Assembly: GCF_042944905.1 (NCBI RefSeq)
Contig: NZ_CP168496.1
Location: 1,426,001 to 1,490,000, forward strand
Origin: Psychrobacillus sp042944905
GTDB taxonomy: Bacteria; Bacillota; Bacilli; Bacillales_A; Planococcaceae
Reading direction: 5' to 3'
DNA: 64,000 nt
How positions within the stretch are numbered: position 1 is the stretch's first letter; each line of letters starts with the position of its first letter. Positions 18,590-27,463 of the stretch are shown here, piece by piece. The notes beneath the pieces were generated by a model. The model was not told the DNA's origin, ran no database searches, and saw only the letters and a list, made by a program, of their open reading frames with translations. Position numbers and translations under genes: made by a program.

Positions 18590-19692
18590 AGATGAAAAAA
18601 TACACGGCTAATACAATGCCCGAAGCGATGAAACTAATTCGAAATGAATTAGGGGAAGAAGCAATCATTTTGAATTCAAAAGTTGCTTATTCGAAAGGTT
18701 TTTTAGGAATGTTCAAAAAGAAGTCTATCGAAGTGTTAGCGGGTATTGATACGTTTGATCCACCTCCTGCTCCTGTAGAAAAAGCAACCGTCCAAATGGT
18801 TCATTCAAGTAAGGCAACGGACGAAATTAAAAAAGAATTAGAAGACTTAAAACATATGGTGAAGTCGATTCAACGTCCACAGTTGGATGATAAATATCCA
18901 GACGAACTAGAAGCTCTTATTCATCATTTGAAGGAACAAGAGTTAGCAGAAGAGCTTATCACAAAAGTTAGTGATGAGCTTTTTATGCATATGAAAGAAA
19001 ATAATCAAAAATTAGATTTAGAAGAACAAATTAGAAATACGAAGAAAATATTGTCGTCACTCTTAGACCAGGTTCCTTTTGGTGGTTTGTCCTATTCGAA
19101 GAAATACATTAATGTGTTAGGTCCAACAGGTGTAGGGAAGACGACAACAATTGCCAAAATGGCTGCTCGAGCAGTTTTAGAAAAAAAGAAAAAAGTTGGT
19201 TTTATTACCACAGATACTTATCGAATTGCTGCAATTGAGCAATTAAAGACGTATGCAGGCTTGCTTCAAGCTCCCATTGAAATTGTTTACAATGAAATAG
19301 ATTTACAAGATGCAATGAAAAGTTTCGAAACTTTAGATATAGTCTTTATAGATACTGCAGGACGTAATTATAAAGAGCTCAAGTTTGTAGAGGATTTACA
19401 AAAGCTGATTGACCTAAAAGAGAACACAGAAACCTTTCTTGTTCTGTCCACTACTTCTAAGCAAAAAGACATGGAAGTGATTATCGAACAGTTCACAGAA
19501 TTCCCTATTGAAAAATATATTTTTACAAAGCTTGATGAAACAAATTCTATTGGCTCAATTATCAATTTAATGGTTAAATATAAGAAGGGACTTGCTTACT
19601 ATACTGATGGTCAAGAAGTCCCAGAAGATATAGTTGAGGCTAATCAAAATGAATTACTCAATATGCTTTTAAAGGGGATTCGTTATGAGTGA
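18586..19692 (+). CDS. flhF: Flagellar placement GTPase FlhF
   Basis: FlhF is an SRP-type GTPase that sets the number and position of flagella. The N-terminal B domain is followed by an NG domain with G1 GPTGVGKT at about residues 179-186, DTYRIAAIEQLKTYA, DTAGR and TKLDET. The 368-residue length is normal. The ATG overlaps the flhA stop (ATGA); a second ATG at 18592 is an alternative start. flhG overlaps the end by 8 bases. Confidence 0.96.
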   Translation: MKMKKYTANTMPEAMKLIRNELGEEAIILNSKVAYSKGFLGMFKKKSIEVLAGIDTFDPPPAPVEKATVQMVHSSKATDEIKKELEDLKHMVKSIQRPQLDDKYPDELEALIHHLKEQELAEELITKVSDELFMHMKENNQKLDLEEQIRNTKKILSSLLDQVPFGGLSYSKKYINVLGPTGVGKTTTIAKMAARAVLEKKKKVGFITTDTYRIAAIEQLKTYAGLLQAPIEIVYNEIDLQDAMKSFETLDIVFIDTAGRNYKELKFVEDLQKLIDLKENTETFLVLSTTSKQKDMEVIIEQFTEFPIEKYIFTKLDETNSIGSIINLMVKYKKGLAYYTDGQEVPEDIVEANQNELLNMLLKGIRYE

Positions 19693-20551
19693 TCAAGCAG
19701 AAGAATTAAGAATGCGAATGCTTAGGAGTCAGAACAAACTAGGAAGATCTATTGCGGTTGTCAGTGGTAAAGGAGGAGTGGGAAAAAGTAATTTTTCCAT
19801 GAACTTCACTACTATGCTAAGTTCATTAGGTAAAAAAGTAGTTCTGATTGATATGGATATAGGTATGGGAAATATTCATATTTTGCTAGGGAAAACAGTT
19901 TCCTCTAATTTGAAAGACTATTTAGTAGGAGATGCTTCCATTGAAGAAGTGTTGTTTGAAGGTCCTAATAATCTTCAATATATCTCTGGTGGATCTGGTT
20001 TATCGGGTGTAATGGAGTGGAATGAAGAAATGTTTGGAAGACTAGTAGAAGCATTCGAGTTTATGCAAAAAAATTATGATTATATTGTATTTGATATGGG
20101 GGCTGGAGCAACAAGTCAAACATTGGATTTGTTAGTTTCTGTCGATGATATTATCGTCATAACGACCGCCGAACCAACATCTATAACCGATGCATATTCC
20201 ATGATGAAATTTATTTTTTATAAAGATCCAGATAAAAATTTCTTTCTTTTGTGTAATAGGACTTTTACCGATGAGGAAGGCATTGAAACAACATCTAGAT
20301 TAAAATTAGCGATGTCCAAGTTTTTATCTAAAGAAATCGTTGTACTTGGCTCTTTACCAGAGGATCCAGCTGTTCGAAAAGCGGTGAAAGAACAAGTTCC
20401 ATTTTCGTTATTATACCCTCATGCTGAAATAACGAAAAAGTTAAAAGAGATTGCCAGCAAATTCTCGGATTTAGACTTTGAGAAAGAGAGTTTACCTAGA
20501 CAAAGTAAATTTATATCTCGATTGAAAAATCTCTTTACGGGGAGGGCGTGA
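19685..20551 (+). CDS. flhG: Flagellar number regulator FlhG (YlxH), MinD-like ATPase
   Basis: A MinD/ParA-type ATPase that activates the FlhF GTPase and controls flagellar pattern. The deviant Walker A KGGVGKS is at about residues 29-35, DMDIGMGN follows in the switch region, and VFDMGAG is the second conserved Asp motif. The N-terminal EELRMRMLRSQ segment fits the FlhF-activating helix. Length 288. The C-terminus is basic and could bind membrane. Confidence 0.95.
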   Translation: MSDQAEELRMRMLRSQNKLGRSIAVVSGKGGVGKSNFSMNFTTMLSSLGKKVVLIDMDIGMGNIHILLGKTVSSNLKDYLVGDASIEEVLFEGPNNLQYISGGSGLSGVMEWNEEMFGRLVEAFEFMQKNYDYIVFDMGAGATSQTLDLLVSVDDIIVITTAEPTSITDAYSMMKFIFYKDPDKNFFLLCNRTFTDEEGIETTSRLKLAMSKFLSKEIVVLGSLPEDPAVRKAVKEQVPFSLLYPHAEITKKLKEIASKFSDLDFEKESLPRQSKFISRLKNLFTGRA

Positions 20552-20555
20552 CCTA

Positions 20556-21662
20556 GTGGAGCAATTACAAAGAAAGAAACTTCTCATAGTAGATGATTCT
20601 GCCTTTATGCGAAAGCTAATAACGGATTTTTTTAACGATAGTAAGCTTATTGAAGTTGTTGGAATTGCACGGAATGGAAAAGATGCTATTCAAAAGATAA
20701 AGTCTCTTCAGCCTGACGTAGTGACGATGGATGTTGAAATGCCGGTAATGAACGGTATAGAAGCTTTAAAAGAAATCATGGCAGAAACACCAGTTGCGGT
20801 TGTTATGCTCTCAAGTACTACGCAAAAAGGGACAGAAAGTACACTCCTTGCGATGGAATATGGAGCAGTTGACTTTGTCGCAAAACCAAGTGGTACGATC
20901 TCTTTAGATTTACATAAAATAAAAAAAGAATTAGTAGAAAAAGTGGAAAATGCTGCGAATGTGTCGATTATAAAAATGAAAAGACCTCAGCTTGAAACGA
21001 AAAAAACTATTATTCTTTACGAAGATTTAAAGATTATGGAACCTGTTATTCCATTGAATACCAAACCAAGAAGTTGGAATAAACAAAACAAAAAAATGGT
21101 ATTAATCGGTACTTCAACTGGGGGTCCTAGAGCGCTACAGGCAGTAATTACTAAGCTTCCTAAAGATATGCAAGCTCCCGTGCTTATTGTACAGCATATG
21201 CCTGCTGGATTTACAAAATCGTTAGCAGATAGGCTAAATCAATTATCGGAAATAGAAGTGAAAGAAGCCGAAAATGGTGATATTTTACGAGATGGTTATG
21301 CTTATATAGCACCAGGAGGTTATCATTTACGTCTAAATAAAATGGGTAATGTCTATTCCATTGTTTTAGACAATGTGGAACCGGCGAGAGCCGGTCATCG
21401 ACCCAGTGTGGATGTACTATTTGAAGATAATAGCCGGTTTAATGATTTCGATAAACTAGCTATCATCATGACAGGTATGGGTTCAGATGGTTCTTCTGGA
21501 CTTCGGAAATTGAAAGAAAATGGAAACGTGGTTGCTATTGCAGAATCTGCAAATACTTGCATTGTTTATGGAATGCCAAAAGCTGCTATAGAAACTAAAT
21601 TAGTAAATGAAGTAGTAGATTTAGAAAATATTACACAAGCAATTTTAAAATACTTGCCTTAA
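20556..21662 (+). CDS. cheB: Chemotaxis receptor methylesterase CheB
   Basis: CheB removes methyl groups from, and deamidates, chemoreceptors. It has an N-terminal receiver domain with D59 (VTMDVEMPVMNG) and K110, then a linker, then the esterase domain with the catalytic triad at about S187 (GTSTGGPRAL), H214 (QHMPAGFT) and D311 (MTGMGSDGSSG). The GTG start is preceded by GGGGAGGG. The 368-residue length is normal. Confidence 0.97.
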   Translation: MEQLQRKKLLIVDDSAFMRKLITDFFNDSKLIEVVGIARNGKDAIQKIKSLQPDVVTMDVEMPVMNGIEALKEIMAETPVAVVMLSSTTQKGTESTLLAMEYGAVDFVAKPSGTISLDLHKIKKELVEKVENAANVSIIKMKRPQLETKKTIILYEDLKIMEPVIPLNTKPRSWNKQNKKMVLIGTSTGGPRALQAVITKLPKDMQAPVLIVQHMPAGFTKSLADRLNQLSEIEVKEAENGDILRDGYAYIAPGGYHLRLNKMGNVYSIVLDNVEPARAGHRPSVDVLFEDNSRFNDFDKLAIIMTGMGSDGSSGLRKLKENGNVVAIAESANTCIVYGMPKAAIETKLVNEVVDLENITQAILKYLP

Positions 21663-21676
21663 AGGGGTGTTTATTA

Positions 21677-23734
21677 ATGGATACAAGTCAATATTTAGAA
21701 ATGTTTATCGAAGAAAGTAAAGAGCATTTACAAGCTTGTAATGAACATTTATTAGAACTAGAAAAAAATCCATCAGACATTGCAATTGTAAATGAGGTTT
21801 TTCGCTCTGCTCATACGTTAAAAGGTATGTCGGCTACTATGGGTTATGAAGACATCGCTAATTTAACCCATAAGATGGAAAATGTTTTAGATCTAATTCG
21901 AAATAGTAAATTACATGTTACTGCTGAATTATTAGATGTTGTTTTTATTGCAGTTGATCAACTAGAAGAAATGGTTTTAGATATCGCTGTGGGTGGAAAA
22001 GGAAAGTTGGACGTGACTGATACAGTTCAAAAGTTGCATGTGATTGAGACAGGTGAAGAAGTCCCTGTTGCAGCTACTACGGTTGAAATGAAAGAAGAAA
22101 TTGAATCGGCACAAGAAAACTTGCTTTCTTATGATGATTATGAACTAACCGTCATTCACCAATCATTTGAACAAGATTATCAAACATATGAAATTTCTGT
22201 GCAACTTCGAGAAGATTGTCTTTTAAAGGCAGCTCGCGTATATATGGTATTCGAATTATTGGAAAAAATGGGAGACGTTATTAAATCTTCGCCGTCTGTA
22301 GAAAAGCTGGAGGACGAACAATTTGATAATACATTTTATATTGCTTTAGTTACTTCCGAACCAAAAGATGATGTACAAAAGAAACTTCTGAAAGTTTCTG
22401 AAGTGACAGAAGTTAAGGTAAATCCAGTAACAATTGAACAATTAAAAAACCGTCAAAATAGTGAGTTGCAAAAAGTTGTAGAAACGCAAGAATTAGTAGT
22501 GCAAACGGAAGAACCAAGCGATACTAATGATTCTCCACTTACTTCATCTGAAAAGTCAAGTCCATCTAAAGCTAATCAAACGGTTGGAAATAAGACGATT
22601 CGTGTAAATATTGAGCGTTTAGATATTTTGATGAATTTATTTGAGGAGTTAGTCATCGACCGTGGTCGTCTCCAATCTATTTCAGAAGAACTACATAATA
22701 ATGAGTTAGATGAGACGGTTGAACGGATGTCACGCATTACTGGAGACCTTCAAAATATTATTTTAAACATGAGAATGGTACCAGTTGAAACGGTGTTTAA
22801 TCGTTTCCCTCGAATGGTACGACAACTAGCTAGAGATTTAAATAAAAAGATTAACCTGGAAGTAATTGGGGCAGATACAGAACTAGATCGTACTGTAATT
22901 GATGAAATAGGGGATCCCCTCGTTCACCTTATTCGAAACTCATTAGATCACGGGGTAGAAAGTCCAGAAATTCGAAAAGCAAATGGTAAACCAGAAGAAG
23001 GTACAGTAGTGCTTCGTGCATATCATAGTGGAAACCATGTTTTTATCGAAATTGAAGATGATGGAGCTGGCGTAAATCGTCAAAAAGTTCTTAAAAAAGC
23101 TATTTCAAAAGGACTTGTGAGTGAGGAAGTAGCATCTACATTAAGTGATAAGCAAGTTGCAGAATTTATCTTATCTTCCGGTTTTTCTACTGCAGACGTA
23201 ATTTCGGATGTCTCTGGTCGTGGAGTTGGTTTAGATGTTGTGAAAACAACGATCGAATCACTTGGCGGAACAATTGATATATCTTCCACAGAAGGAAAAG
23301 GATCATTGTTTTCTATTCAATTACCTTTAACATTATCAATTATTTCTGTCATGTTAGTGGAGCTTGGAGAAGAGATTTATGCTATTCCTTTATCTTCTAT
23401 TATTGAAACGGCAATTGTTAGATCATCAGATATTCTAAATGCACACAATCAAAAAGTGATTGATTTCCGTGGGAAAGTAGTTCCATTAGTATTTTTAGAA
23501 GATGTGTTTGATGTTCCAAGAGAAAGTAATGAGGACGAATTTCACTCGGTTGTTCTTGTAAGAAAAGGTGATAAACTGGCTGGATTAGTAGTAGACTCAT
23601 TTATTGGACAACAAGAAATTGTTTTAAAATCACTTGGGGAATATTTAAACAGTGTGTTTGCGATTTCAGGAGCAACCATTTTAGGAAATGGGAAAGTAGC
23701 ACTTATTGTTGACTGTAATGCATTGATAATATAA
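21677..23734 (+). CDS. cheA: Chemotaxis histidine kinase CheA
   Basis: CheA is the kinase of the chemoreceptor array. P1 carries the phosphorylated His at H46 (RSAHTLKGMSATMGY). P2 is at about residues 155-245, and an acidic linker follows. The dimerisation and ATP-binding domains show HLIRNSLDHGVE, DDGAGV and SGRGVGLDVV. The C-terminal CheW-like P5 domain starts near residue 540. Length 685 is typical. It phosphorylates CheY and CheB. Confidence 0.98.
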   Translation: MDTSQYLEMFIEESKEHLQACNEHLLELEKNPSDIAIVNEVFRSAHTLKGMSATMGYEDIANLTHKMENVLDLIRNSKLHVTAELLDVVFIAVDQLEEMVLDIAVGGKGKLDVTDTVQKLHVIETGEEVPVAATTVEMKEEIESAQENLLSYDDYELTVIHQSFEQDYQTYEISVQLREDCLLKAARVYMVFELLEKMGDVIKSSPSVEKLEDEQFDNTFYIALVTSEPKDDVQKKLLKVSEVTEVKVNPVTIEQLKNRQNSELQKVVETQELVVQTEEPSDTNDSPLTSSEKSSPSKANQTVGNKTIRVNIERLDILMNLFEELVIDRGRLQSISEELHNNELDETVERMSRITGDLQNIILNMRMVPVETVFNRFPRMVRQLARDLNKKINLEVIGADTELDRTVIDEIGDPLVHLIRNSLDHGVESPEIRKANGKPEEGTVVLRAYHSGNHVFIEIEDDGAGVNRQKVLKKAISKGLVSEEVASTLSDKQVAEFILSSGFSTADVISDVSGRGVGLDVVKTTIESLGGTIDISSTEGKGSLFSIQLPLTLSIISVMLVELGEEIYAIPLSSIIETAIVRSSDILNAHNQKVIDFRGKVVPLVFLEDVFDVPRESNEDEFHSVVLVRKGDKLAGLVVDSFIGQQEIVLKSLGEYLNSVFAISGATILGNGKVALIVDCNALII

Positions 23735-23767
23735 GGGAAATACTCTTTGAAAGGATGCGTAAACTAT

Positions 23768-24223
23768 ATGACAGAAGCAGTAGACATTAAAAGTTTAAAA
23801 GTAGTAGTTTTTCAGTTAGCTGATAAAGAATATGTAATTCCTGTGAGTCAAGTACAGGGTATAGAAAAGTTAATTCATATTACGCGTGTACCAAAAACAC
23901 CTTCTTTTGTAAAAGGTGTAATTAACTTAAGAGGTGTAGTTACACCCATTATAGATTTAAAAAATCGTTTTGGTCTTGGAGAAAGTGATTTAAATGAATC
24001 TTCTCGAATTATTATTATTACATTAGAAAATATGAATGTTGGCGTTATTGTAGATTCTGCTAACGATGTCTTAGATATTCCAACAGATGCTATTGAGCCT
24101 CAACCAGAAGTTGTAGGCGGATTAGAACAAGACTTTATCGCAGGTGTTGCAAAATTAGATCGTCGTTTGTTAATACTTCTACATTTAAATCTTGTTTTAA
24201 ATCCGATAAAGTCTGGTTTGTAA
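23768..24223 (+). CDS. cheW: Chemotaxis coupling protein CheW
   Basis: CheW bridges receptors and CheA. The 151-residue protein is a single CheW domain (LKVVVFQLADKEYVIPVSQV, then KGVINLRGVVTPIIDLKNRF, then GVIVDSANDVLDI). The frame is open from TTG 23747, but ATG 23768 gives the family N-terminus. cheC starts 3 bases past the stop. Confidence 0.96.
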   Translation: MTEAVDIKSLKVVVFQLADKEYVIPVSQVQGIEKLIHITRVPKTPSFVKGVINLRGVVTPIIDLKNRFGLGESDLNESSRIIIITLENMNVGVIVDSANDVLDIPTDAIEPQPEVVGGLEQDFIAGVAKLDRRLLILLHLNLVLNPIKSGL

Positions 24224-24226
24224 GTT

Positions 24227-24856
24227 ATGTATGAAAAAAGTATTACCTCCATGCATTTAGATGTATTAAAAGAAATAGGGAACATTGGTGCTGCTCATGC
24301 TGCTACATCACTTTCCACGTTACTAAATAAAAAAATAGACATGAAAGTTCCTAAAGTAGAAATGGTTTCTTTTGATGATATGATGGACCTCGCGGGAGGA
24401 CCAGATAGTGTCGTTGCCGGAATCTATCTTCGAATTGATGGAGATGTCACTGGTAGTATGTTTTTTGTATTACCTGTAGAACAAGCTAATCGTTTTATCA
24501 GAAGATTGGTTCAAGATGATCATTTTGATTTCCAAACTGGAGCAGTTACTGAAATTGGTGCATCTGCAATGCAGGAACTAGGGAATATTCTTTCGGGTTC
24601 TTATTTATCAGCTCTTTCTGATTTCACACAACTTAATATCTATCCTACTGTACCTGCACTAAGTGTAGATATGGTAGGAGCGATTATTAGTTTTGGATTA
24701 GTGGAGGTTTCTCACGTAAGCGATTATGTCATTGTAATCGATACAGCTATTAATGAAGAAGATGTTCCCAATGAAGAAAGTGTAAGAGGACATTTTTTCT
24801 TATTACCAGATCCTGAATCATTCGAAGCTATTTTTAAAGCATTAGGAGTAAATTAA
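24227..24856 (+). CDS. cheC: CheY-P phosphatase CheC
   Basis: CheC hydrolyses CheY-P and is stimulated by CheD. Both phosphatase motifs with the paired Glu and Asn are intact (LKEIGNIGAAHAATSL near residues 14-29 and the TEIGASAMQELGNILSGSYL segment near 107-126). Length 209. It is followed 1 base later by cheD, its binding partner. Confidence 0.96.
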   Translation: MYEKSITSMHLDVLKEIGNIGAAHAATSLSTLLNKKIDMKVPKVEMVSFDDMMDLAGGPDSVVAGIYLRIDGDVTGSMFFVLPVEQANRFIRRLVQDDHFDFQTGAVTEIGASAMQELGNILSGSYLSALSDFTQLNIYPTVPALSVDMVGAIISFGLVEVSHVSDYVIVIDTAINEEDVPNEESVRGHFFLLPDPESFEAIFKALGVN

Positions 24857-24857
24857 T

Positions 24858-25355
24858 ATGATTGTACAAGGACAAGTAGTTAAAGTGGGTATTGCGGATA
24901 TGAAAGTCGCAAAACTTCCTGATACAATTCGCACTTCGGGTCTTGGTTCATGCGTTGGAGTTGTACTTTATGATGAACGATTAAAAATAGCTGGATTAGT
25001 CCATGTCATGCTACCTGACTCTAGTTTAGGAAGATTGGAGAATATCAATATTGCAAAGTTCGCAGATACAGGAATACCAGCAATGATTGAACAACTCAAA
25101 TTAGAAGGAGTGCAGCCATTTAAGCTACGAGCAAAAATAGCTGGAGGAGCACAAATGTTTCAATTTTCTTCAAGCAGAGACACTATGCGAATTGGTCCCA
25201 GAAATGTCGAGGCAGTCAAAGAACAGTTGAAAAAATATACAATACCGATTGTTTCGGAAGATACTGGAGGGAATAGTGGCAGAACAATTGAATTTGATCC
25301 GTCCACTTGCATGCTAAATATCCGAACGGTGAACCAAGGAGTGAGAGAAATATAA
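24858..25355 (+). CDS. cheD: Chemoreceptor glutamine deamidase CheD
   Basis: CheD deamidates receptor glutamines and binds CheC. The catalytic Cys (in SGLGSCVGVVLYD) and His (in LVHVMLPDS) are present, as is the Thr-containing C-terminal region (DTGGNSGRTIEFDPST). Length 165. The TAA stop overlaps the ATG of a small downstream gene (TAATG). Confidence 0.96.
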   Translation: MIVQGQVVKVGIADMKVAKLPDTIRTSGLGSCVGVVLYDERLKIAGLVHVMLPDSSLGRLENINIAKFADTGIPAMIEQLKLEGVQPFKLRAKIAGGAQMFQFSSSRDTMRIGPRNVEAVKEQLKKYTIPIVSEDTGGNSGRTIEFDPSTCMLNIRTVNQGVREI

Positions 25356-25651
25356 TGGTTGGAACGATTCTTTCCAATTTTTGGACATCTCTTTTCGCTT
25401 TTAGTATTTATTTTTTTTCGACGTATCCATTTCTTGATGCGAAAAATATATTGTTTAATGCGAGTATTATTGCCATTACAGTATTTTTGATCACATTCCT
25501 AGCACGAGCAATTTTATCTTTTGTGATGGAAGATCACTTTGAATCAGAACAAGTAGAAATTCTAATAACGAATACGGAAGAATCTGATTTAACACCTTCA
25601 TCTAGTGAATATGCAGAAATTGTGAAATCTATGTTGAATGAAGACGTATAA
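25355..25651 (+). CDS. Small membrane protein of unknown function between cheD and sigD
   Basis: A 98-residue protein starting at the ATG that overlaps the cheD stop. Residues 1-60 contain two hydrophobic helices (about 5-23 and 30-55). The C-terminal 40 residues are acidic and cytoplasm-like. B. subtilis has no gene at this point. I do not recognise the family. Stop-start overlap with cheD implies translation with the chemotaxis genes, so a role in motility is possible but unproven. A terminator-like hairpin begins at its stop codon. Confidence 0.75.
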   Translation: MVGTILSNFWTSLFAFSIYFFSTYPFLDAKNILFNASIIAITVFLITFLARAILSFVMEDHFESEQVEILITNTEESDLTPSSSEYAEIVKSMLNEDV

Positions 25652-25686
25652 GGAGGGGGCGAATATATTTCGACTCTCCTTTTTTG
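25650..25686 (+). terminator. Intrinsic terminator-like hairpin upstream of sigD
   Basis: AAGGAGGG (25650-25657) pairs with CTCTCCTT (25674-25681) with one G-U. An inner CGAA/TTCG stem encloses a TATAT loop, and six T residues (25680-25685) follow. It overlaps the stop of the preceding gene. In B. subtilis sigD is read from the long operon; this hairpin would cut or reduce that readthrough. Confidence 0.65.
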
Positions 25687-25695
25687 TTGTTAATT

Positions 25696-25704
25696 TGATA
25701 TAAT
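25696..25704 (+). promoter_or_regulatory. Extended -10 promoter candidate for sigD
   Basis: TGATATAAT is a perfect extended -10 (TG, one base, TATAAT), 40 bases before the sigD GTG. No good -35 hexamer is visible 17 bases upstream, which extended -10 promoters tolerate. It lies just past the hairpin at 25650-25686. Confidence 0.5.
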
Positions 25705-25743
25705 TAAAGTATTCATTCCATATATTCGGAAAGGGGGATATTT

Positions 25744-26517
25744 GTGGCAAAACTTAATTCGACAGAAGAACAGCTTCTTTGGAAAAACTGGTTAGAAAAA
25801 AAAGATCCTCAAGCTGGTGATTCTTTAATAAGACAATATACCCCTCTGGTTACGTATCATGTGCAACGTATTGGTGCAAGCATCCCTAAAAATATTTCAA
25901 GAGACGAATTAAAGAGTCTCGGAATGATGGGATTATTTGATGCGCTTAATAAATTTGACTATTCTAGAGACTTGAAATTTGATACGTATGCTTCGTTCCG
26001 AGTTAGAGGAGCAATAATTGATGGTTTAAGAAAAGAAGATTGGCTTCCTAGATCTTCCAGAGAGAAAGCGAAAAAACTAGAAGCAAAAGTAGAAGAATTA
26101 GAACAAACTTTAATGAGACATGCAACAGCAGACGAAATTGCAGATTATGTTGAAATGCCTGTAGAAGATGTGTACCAAACAGTTCAGGAACATTTTTTTT
26201 CCAATGTATTGTCGATTGATGAGAATCTTCAAGATAATGAAGAAATGGAAAACAAATCATTCGTTGTTAGGGATGATTCACAGAAAACGCCAGAACAGAA
26301 AATGGTCAAACAAGAATTACTTCAAGACCTTGTAAAACAAATTAATATGCTCAATGAGAACGAACAGCTTGTATTAAGTCTTTTTTATACAGAAGATTTA
26401 ACTTTGACCGTAATTGGAGAAATGCTTGGCTTATCCACATCAAGGATTTCGCAAATACACTCCAAAGCTTTGTTTAAGTTGCGTAAACTTTTAGCAAGTG
26501 AAATGATGAATGTCTAA
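25744..26517 (+). CDS. sigD: RNA polymerase sigma factor SigD (FliA)
   Basis: SigD directs late flagellar, chemotaxis and autolysin genes. The 257-residue protein shows region 2 (KFDTYASFRVRGAIIDGLRKEDWLPRSSR), region 3 and region 4 (LGLSTSRISQIHSKALFKLR). The GTG start follows AAAGGGGGAT. It lies near the 3' end of the fla/che cluster as in B. subtilis, but here with its own candidate promoter. Confidence 0.97.
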   Translation: MAKLNSTEEQLLWKNWLEKKDPQAGDSLIRQYTPLVTYHVQRIGASIPKNISRDELKSLGMMGLFDALNKFDYSRDLKFDTYASFRVRGAIIDGLRKEDWLPRSSREKAKKLEAKVEELEQTLMRHATADEIADYVEMPVEDVYQTVQEHFFSNVLSIDENLQDNEEMENKSFVVRDDSQKTPEQKMVKQELLQDLVKQINMLNENEQLVLSLFYTEDLTLTVIGEMLGLSTSRISQIHSKALFKLRKLLASEMMNV

Positions 26518-26535
26518 AAAGGGAGAACTAATGAG

Positions 26536-26838
26536 ATGAGTTTAAAAGGTGTTGAACTCCAAATTGCAATTCCAAAAACATTCGATGCTGGTAAGATAGC
26601 AGAACAACTACAACAACAAAGCTCTGTGAATCAATCAAATGCTCAAGCTGCTTCTGCAAGACAACTAGAAAAAAATAGAGAAACAGTAACCAAGGCAAAT
26701 AATGCTGCGGAAGCGAACTTACATGATTCTGAACAAGAGCAAGCAGAACAGGAAAGAAAAAAACGGGAAAAAAAAGAACAGGAAATGAAAGAGATAAAGC
26801 ATCCTTTTAAAGGGAACTTTGTGGATTTTAGCGGGTAG
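26536..26838 (+). CDS. Conserved small charged protein of unknown function
   Basis: A 100-residue soluble protein between sigD and swrB; B. subtilis lacks it here. Residues 20-90 are Gln/Glu/Lys-rich and should be helical. The C-terminus (HPFKGNFVDFSG) looks like a conserved recognition tail rather than random sequence. A ribosome site (GGGAGAA) precedes the ATG. I do not recognise a function. Context suggests a motility-linked role, which is inference only. Confidence 0.7.
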   Translation: MSLKGVELQIAIPKTFDAGKIAEQLQQQSSVNQSNAQAASARQLEKNRETVTKANNAAEANLHDSEQEQAEQERKKREKKEQEMKEIKHPFKGNFVDFSG

Positions 26839-26846
26839 GGGTATTT

Positions 26847-27314
26847 ATGACATCTATTATATTAGTAATATTATTTTTACTACAATTATTTAGTTTTTAT
26901 TGGATTGCTTTATTAAATGCGAAGTTAAATAAGTTTAATGATTTGGAAAAGAAGCAAGAACAAGTTTTAGCTGAAATAGATGATTCGTTTGGTGCTTATA
27001 TTGCAGAGATGAAAGATGAAAATACTAGACTTCTAGAAGAGTTGAACCGTACGGAGAAATCATCTGGAGCTTCTCCACGTGAAGTGATAGAAAAAGAAGC
27101 TCAGACTTTCGAACTTCCAAAAACATTTGTATCCAAACAACTTGCAGCGAATAGTTACTTAAAGACTGCGGCAACAATAGAGAAAAAAATACCTATTACA
27201 ATAAAAGAAAAAGTTCTTTTTTATAGCGAAGAAGGAAAAAATAGAGATGAGATCGCAAAACTTTTACAAATTGGAAAGACAGAAGTAGAGCTTTTCTTAA
27301 AATTTAAGGATTAA
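26847..27314 (+). CDS. swrB: Swarming motility protein SwrB-like (YlxL)
   Basis: SwrB activates the flagellar export apparatus at the basal body. The 155-residue product has an N-terminal membrane helix (about residues 2-23), a coiled coil at about 27-68 and a helix-turn-helix-like C-terminus (IKEKVLFYSEEGKNRDEIAK). This plan and the position after sigD match B. subtilis YlxL/SwrB. Sequence similarity is modest. Confidence 0.78.
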   Translation: MTSIILVILFLLQLFSFYWIALLNAKLNKFNDLEKKQEQVLAEIDDSFGAYIAEMKDENTRLLEELNRTEKSSGASPREVIEKEAQTFELPKTFVSKQLAANSYLKTAATIEKKIPITIKEKVLFYSEEGKNRDEIAKLLQIGKTEVELFLKFKD

Positions 27315-27317
27315 TAG

Positions 27318-27346
27318 TTGAAAGTATTAAATTTGTATGGTATATT
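27318..27346 (+). promoter_or_regulatory. Sigma-A promoter for rpsB
   Basis: TTGAAA (27318-27323), a 17-base spacer and TATATT (27341-27346). This is near-consensus and correctly placed just after the end of the fla/che operon and 118 bases before the rpsB ATG. Confidence 0.85.
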
Positions 27347-27365
27347 ACAATACGGTATGAATAAA

Positions 27366-27433
27366 CACGCATTTCGGATGAATTTAGCAGGTGCTCTATT
27401 TTTAGAGTAGCTAATGAAAAATGATGAATGCGG
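27366..27433 (+). promoter_or_regulatory. Structured 5' leader of rpsB
   Basis: Three nested stems can form: CGCATT (27368-27373) with AATGCG (27427-27432), TTAGC (27384-27388) with GCTAA (27410-27414), and CTCTA (27394-27398) with TAGAG (27403-27407). The structure lies wholly between promoter and ribosome site. Ribosomal protein leaders often bind their own product; autoregulation by S2 is inference. Confidence 0.55.
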
Positions 27434-27463
27434 AAGACTAAACCAAAACAGGAGGAAATAATC

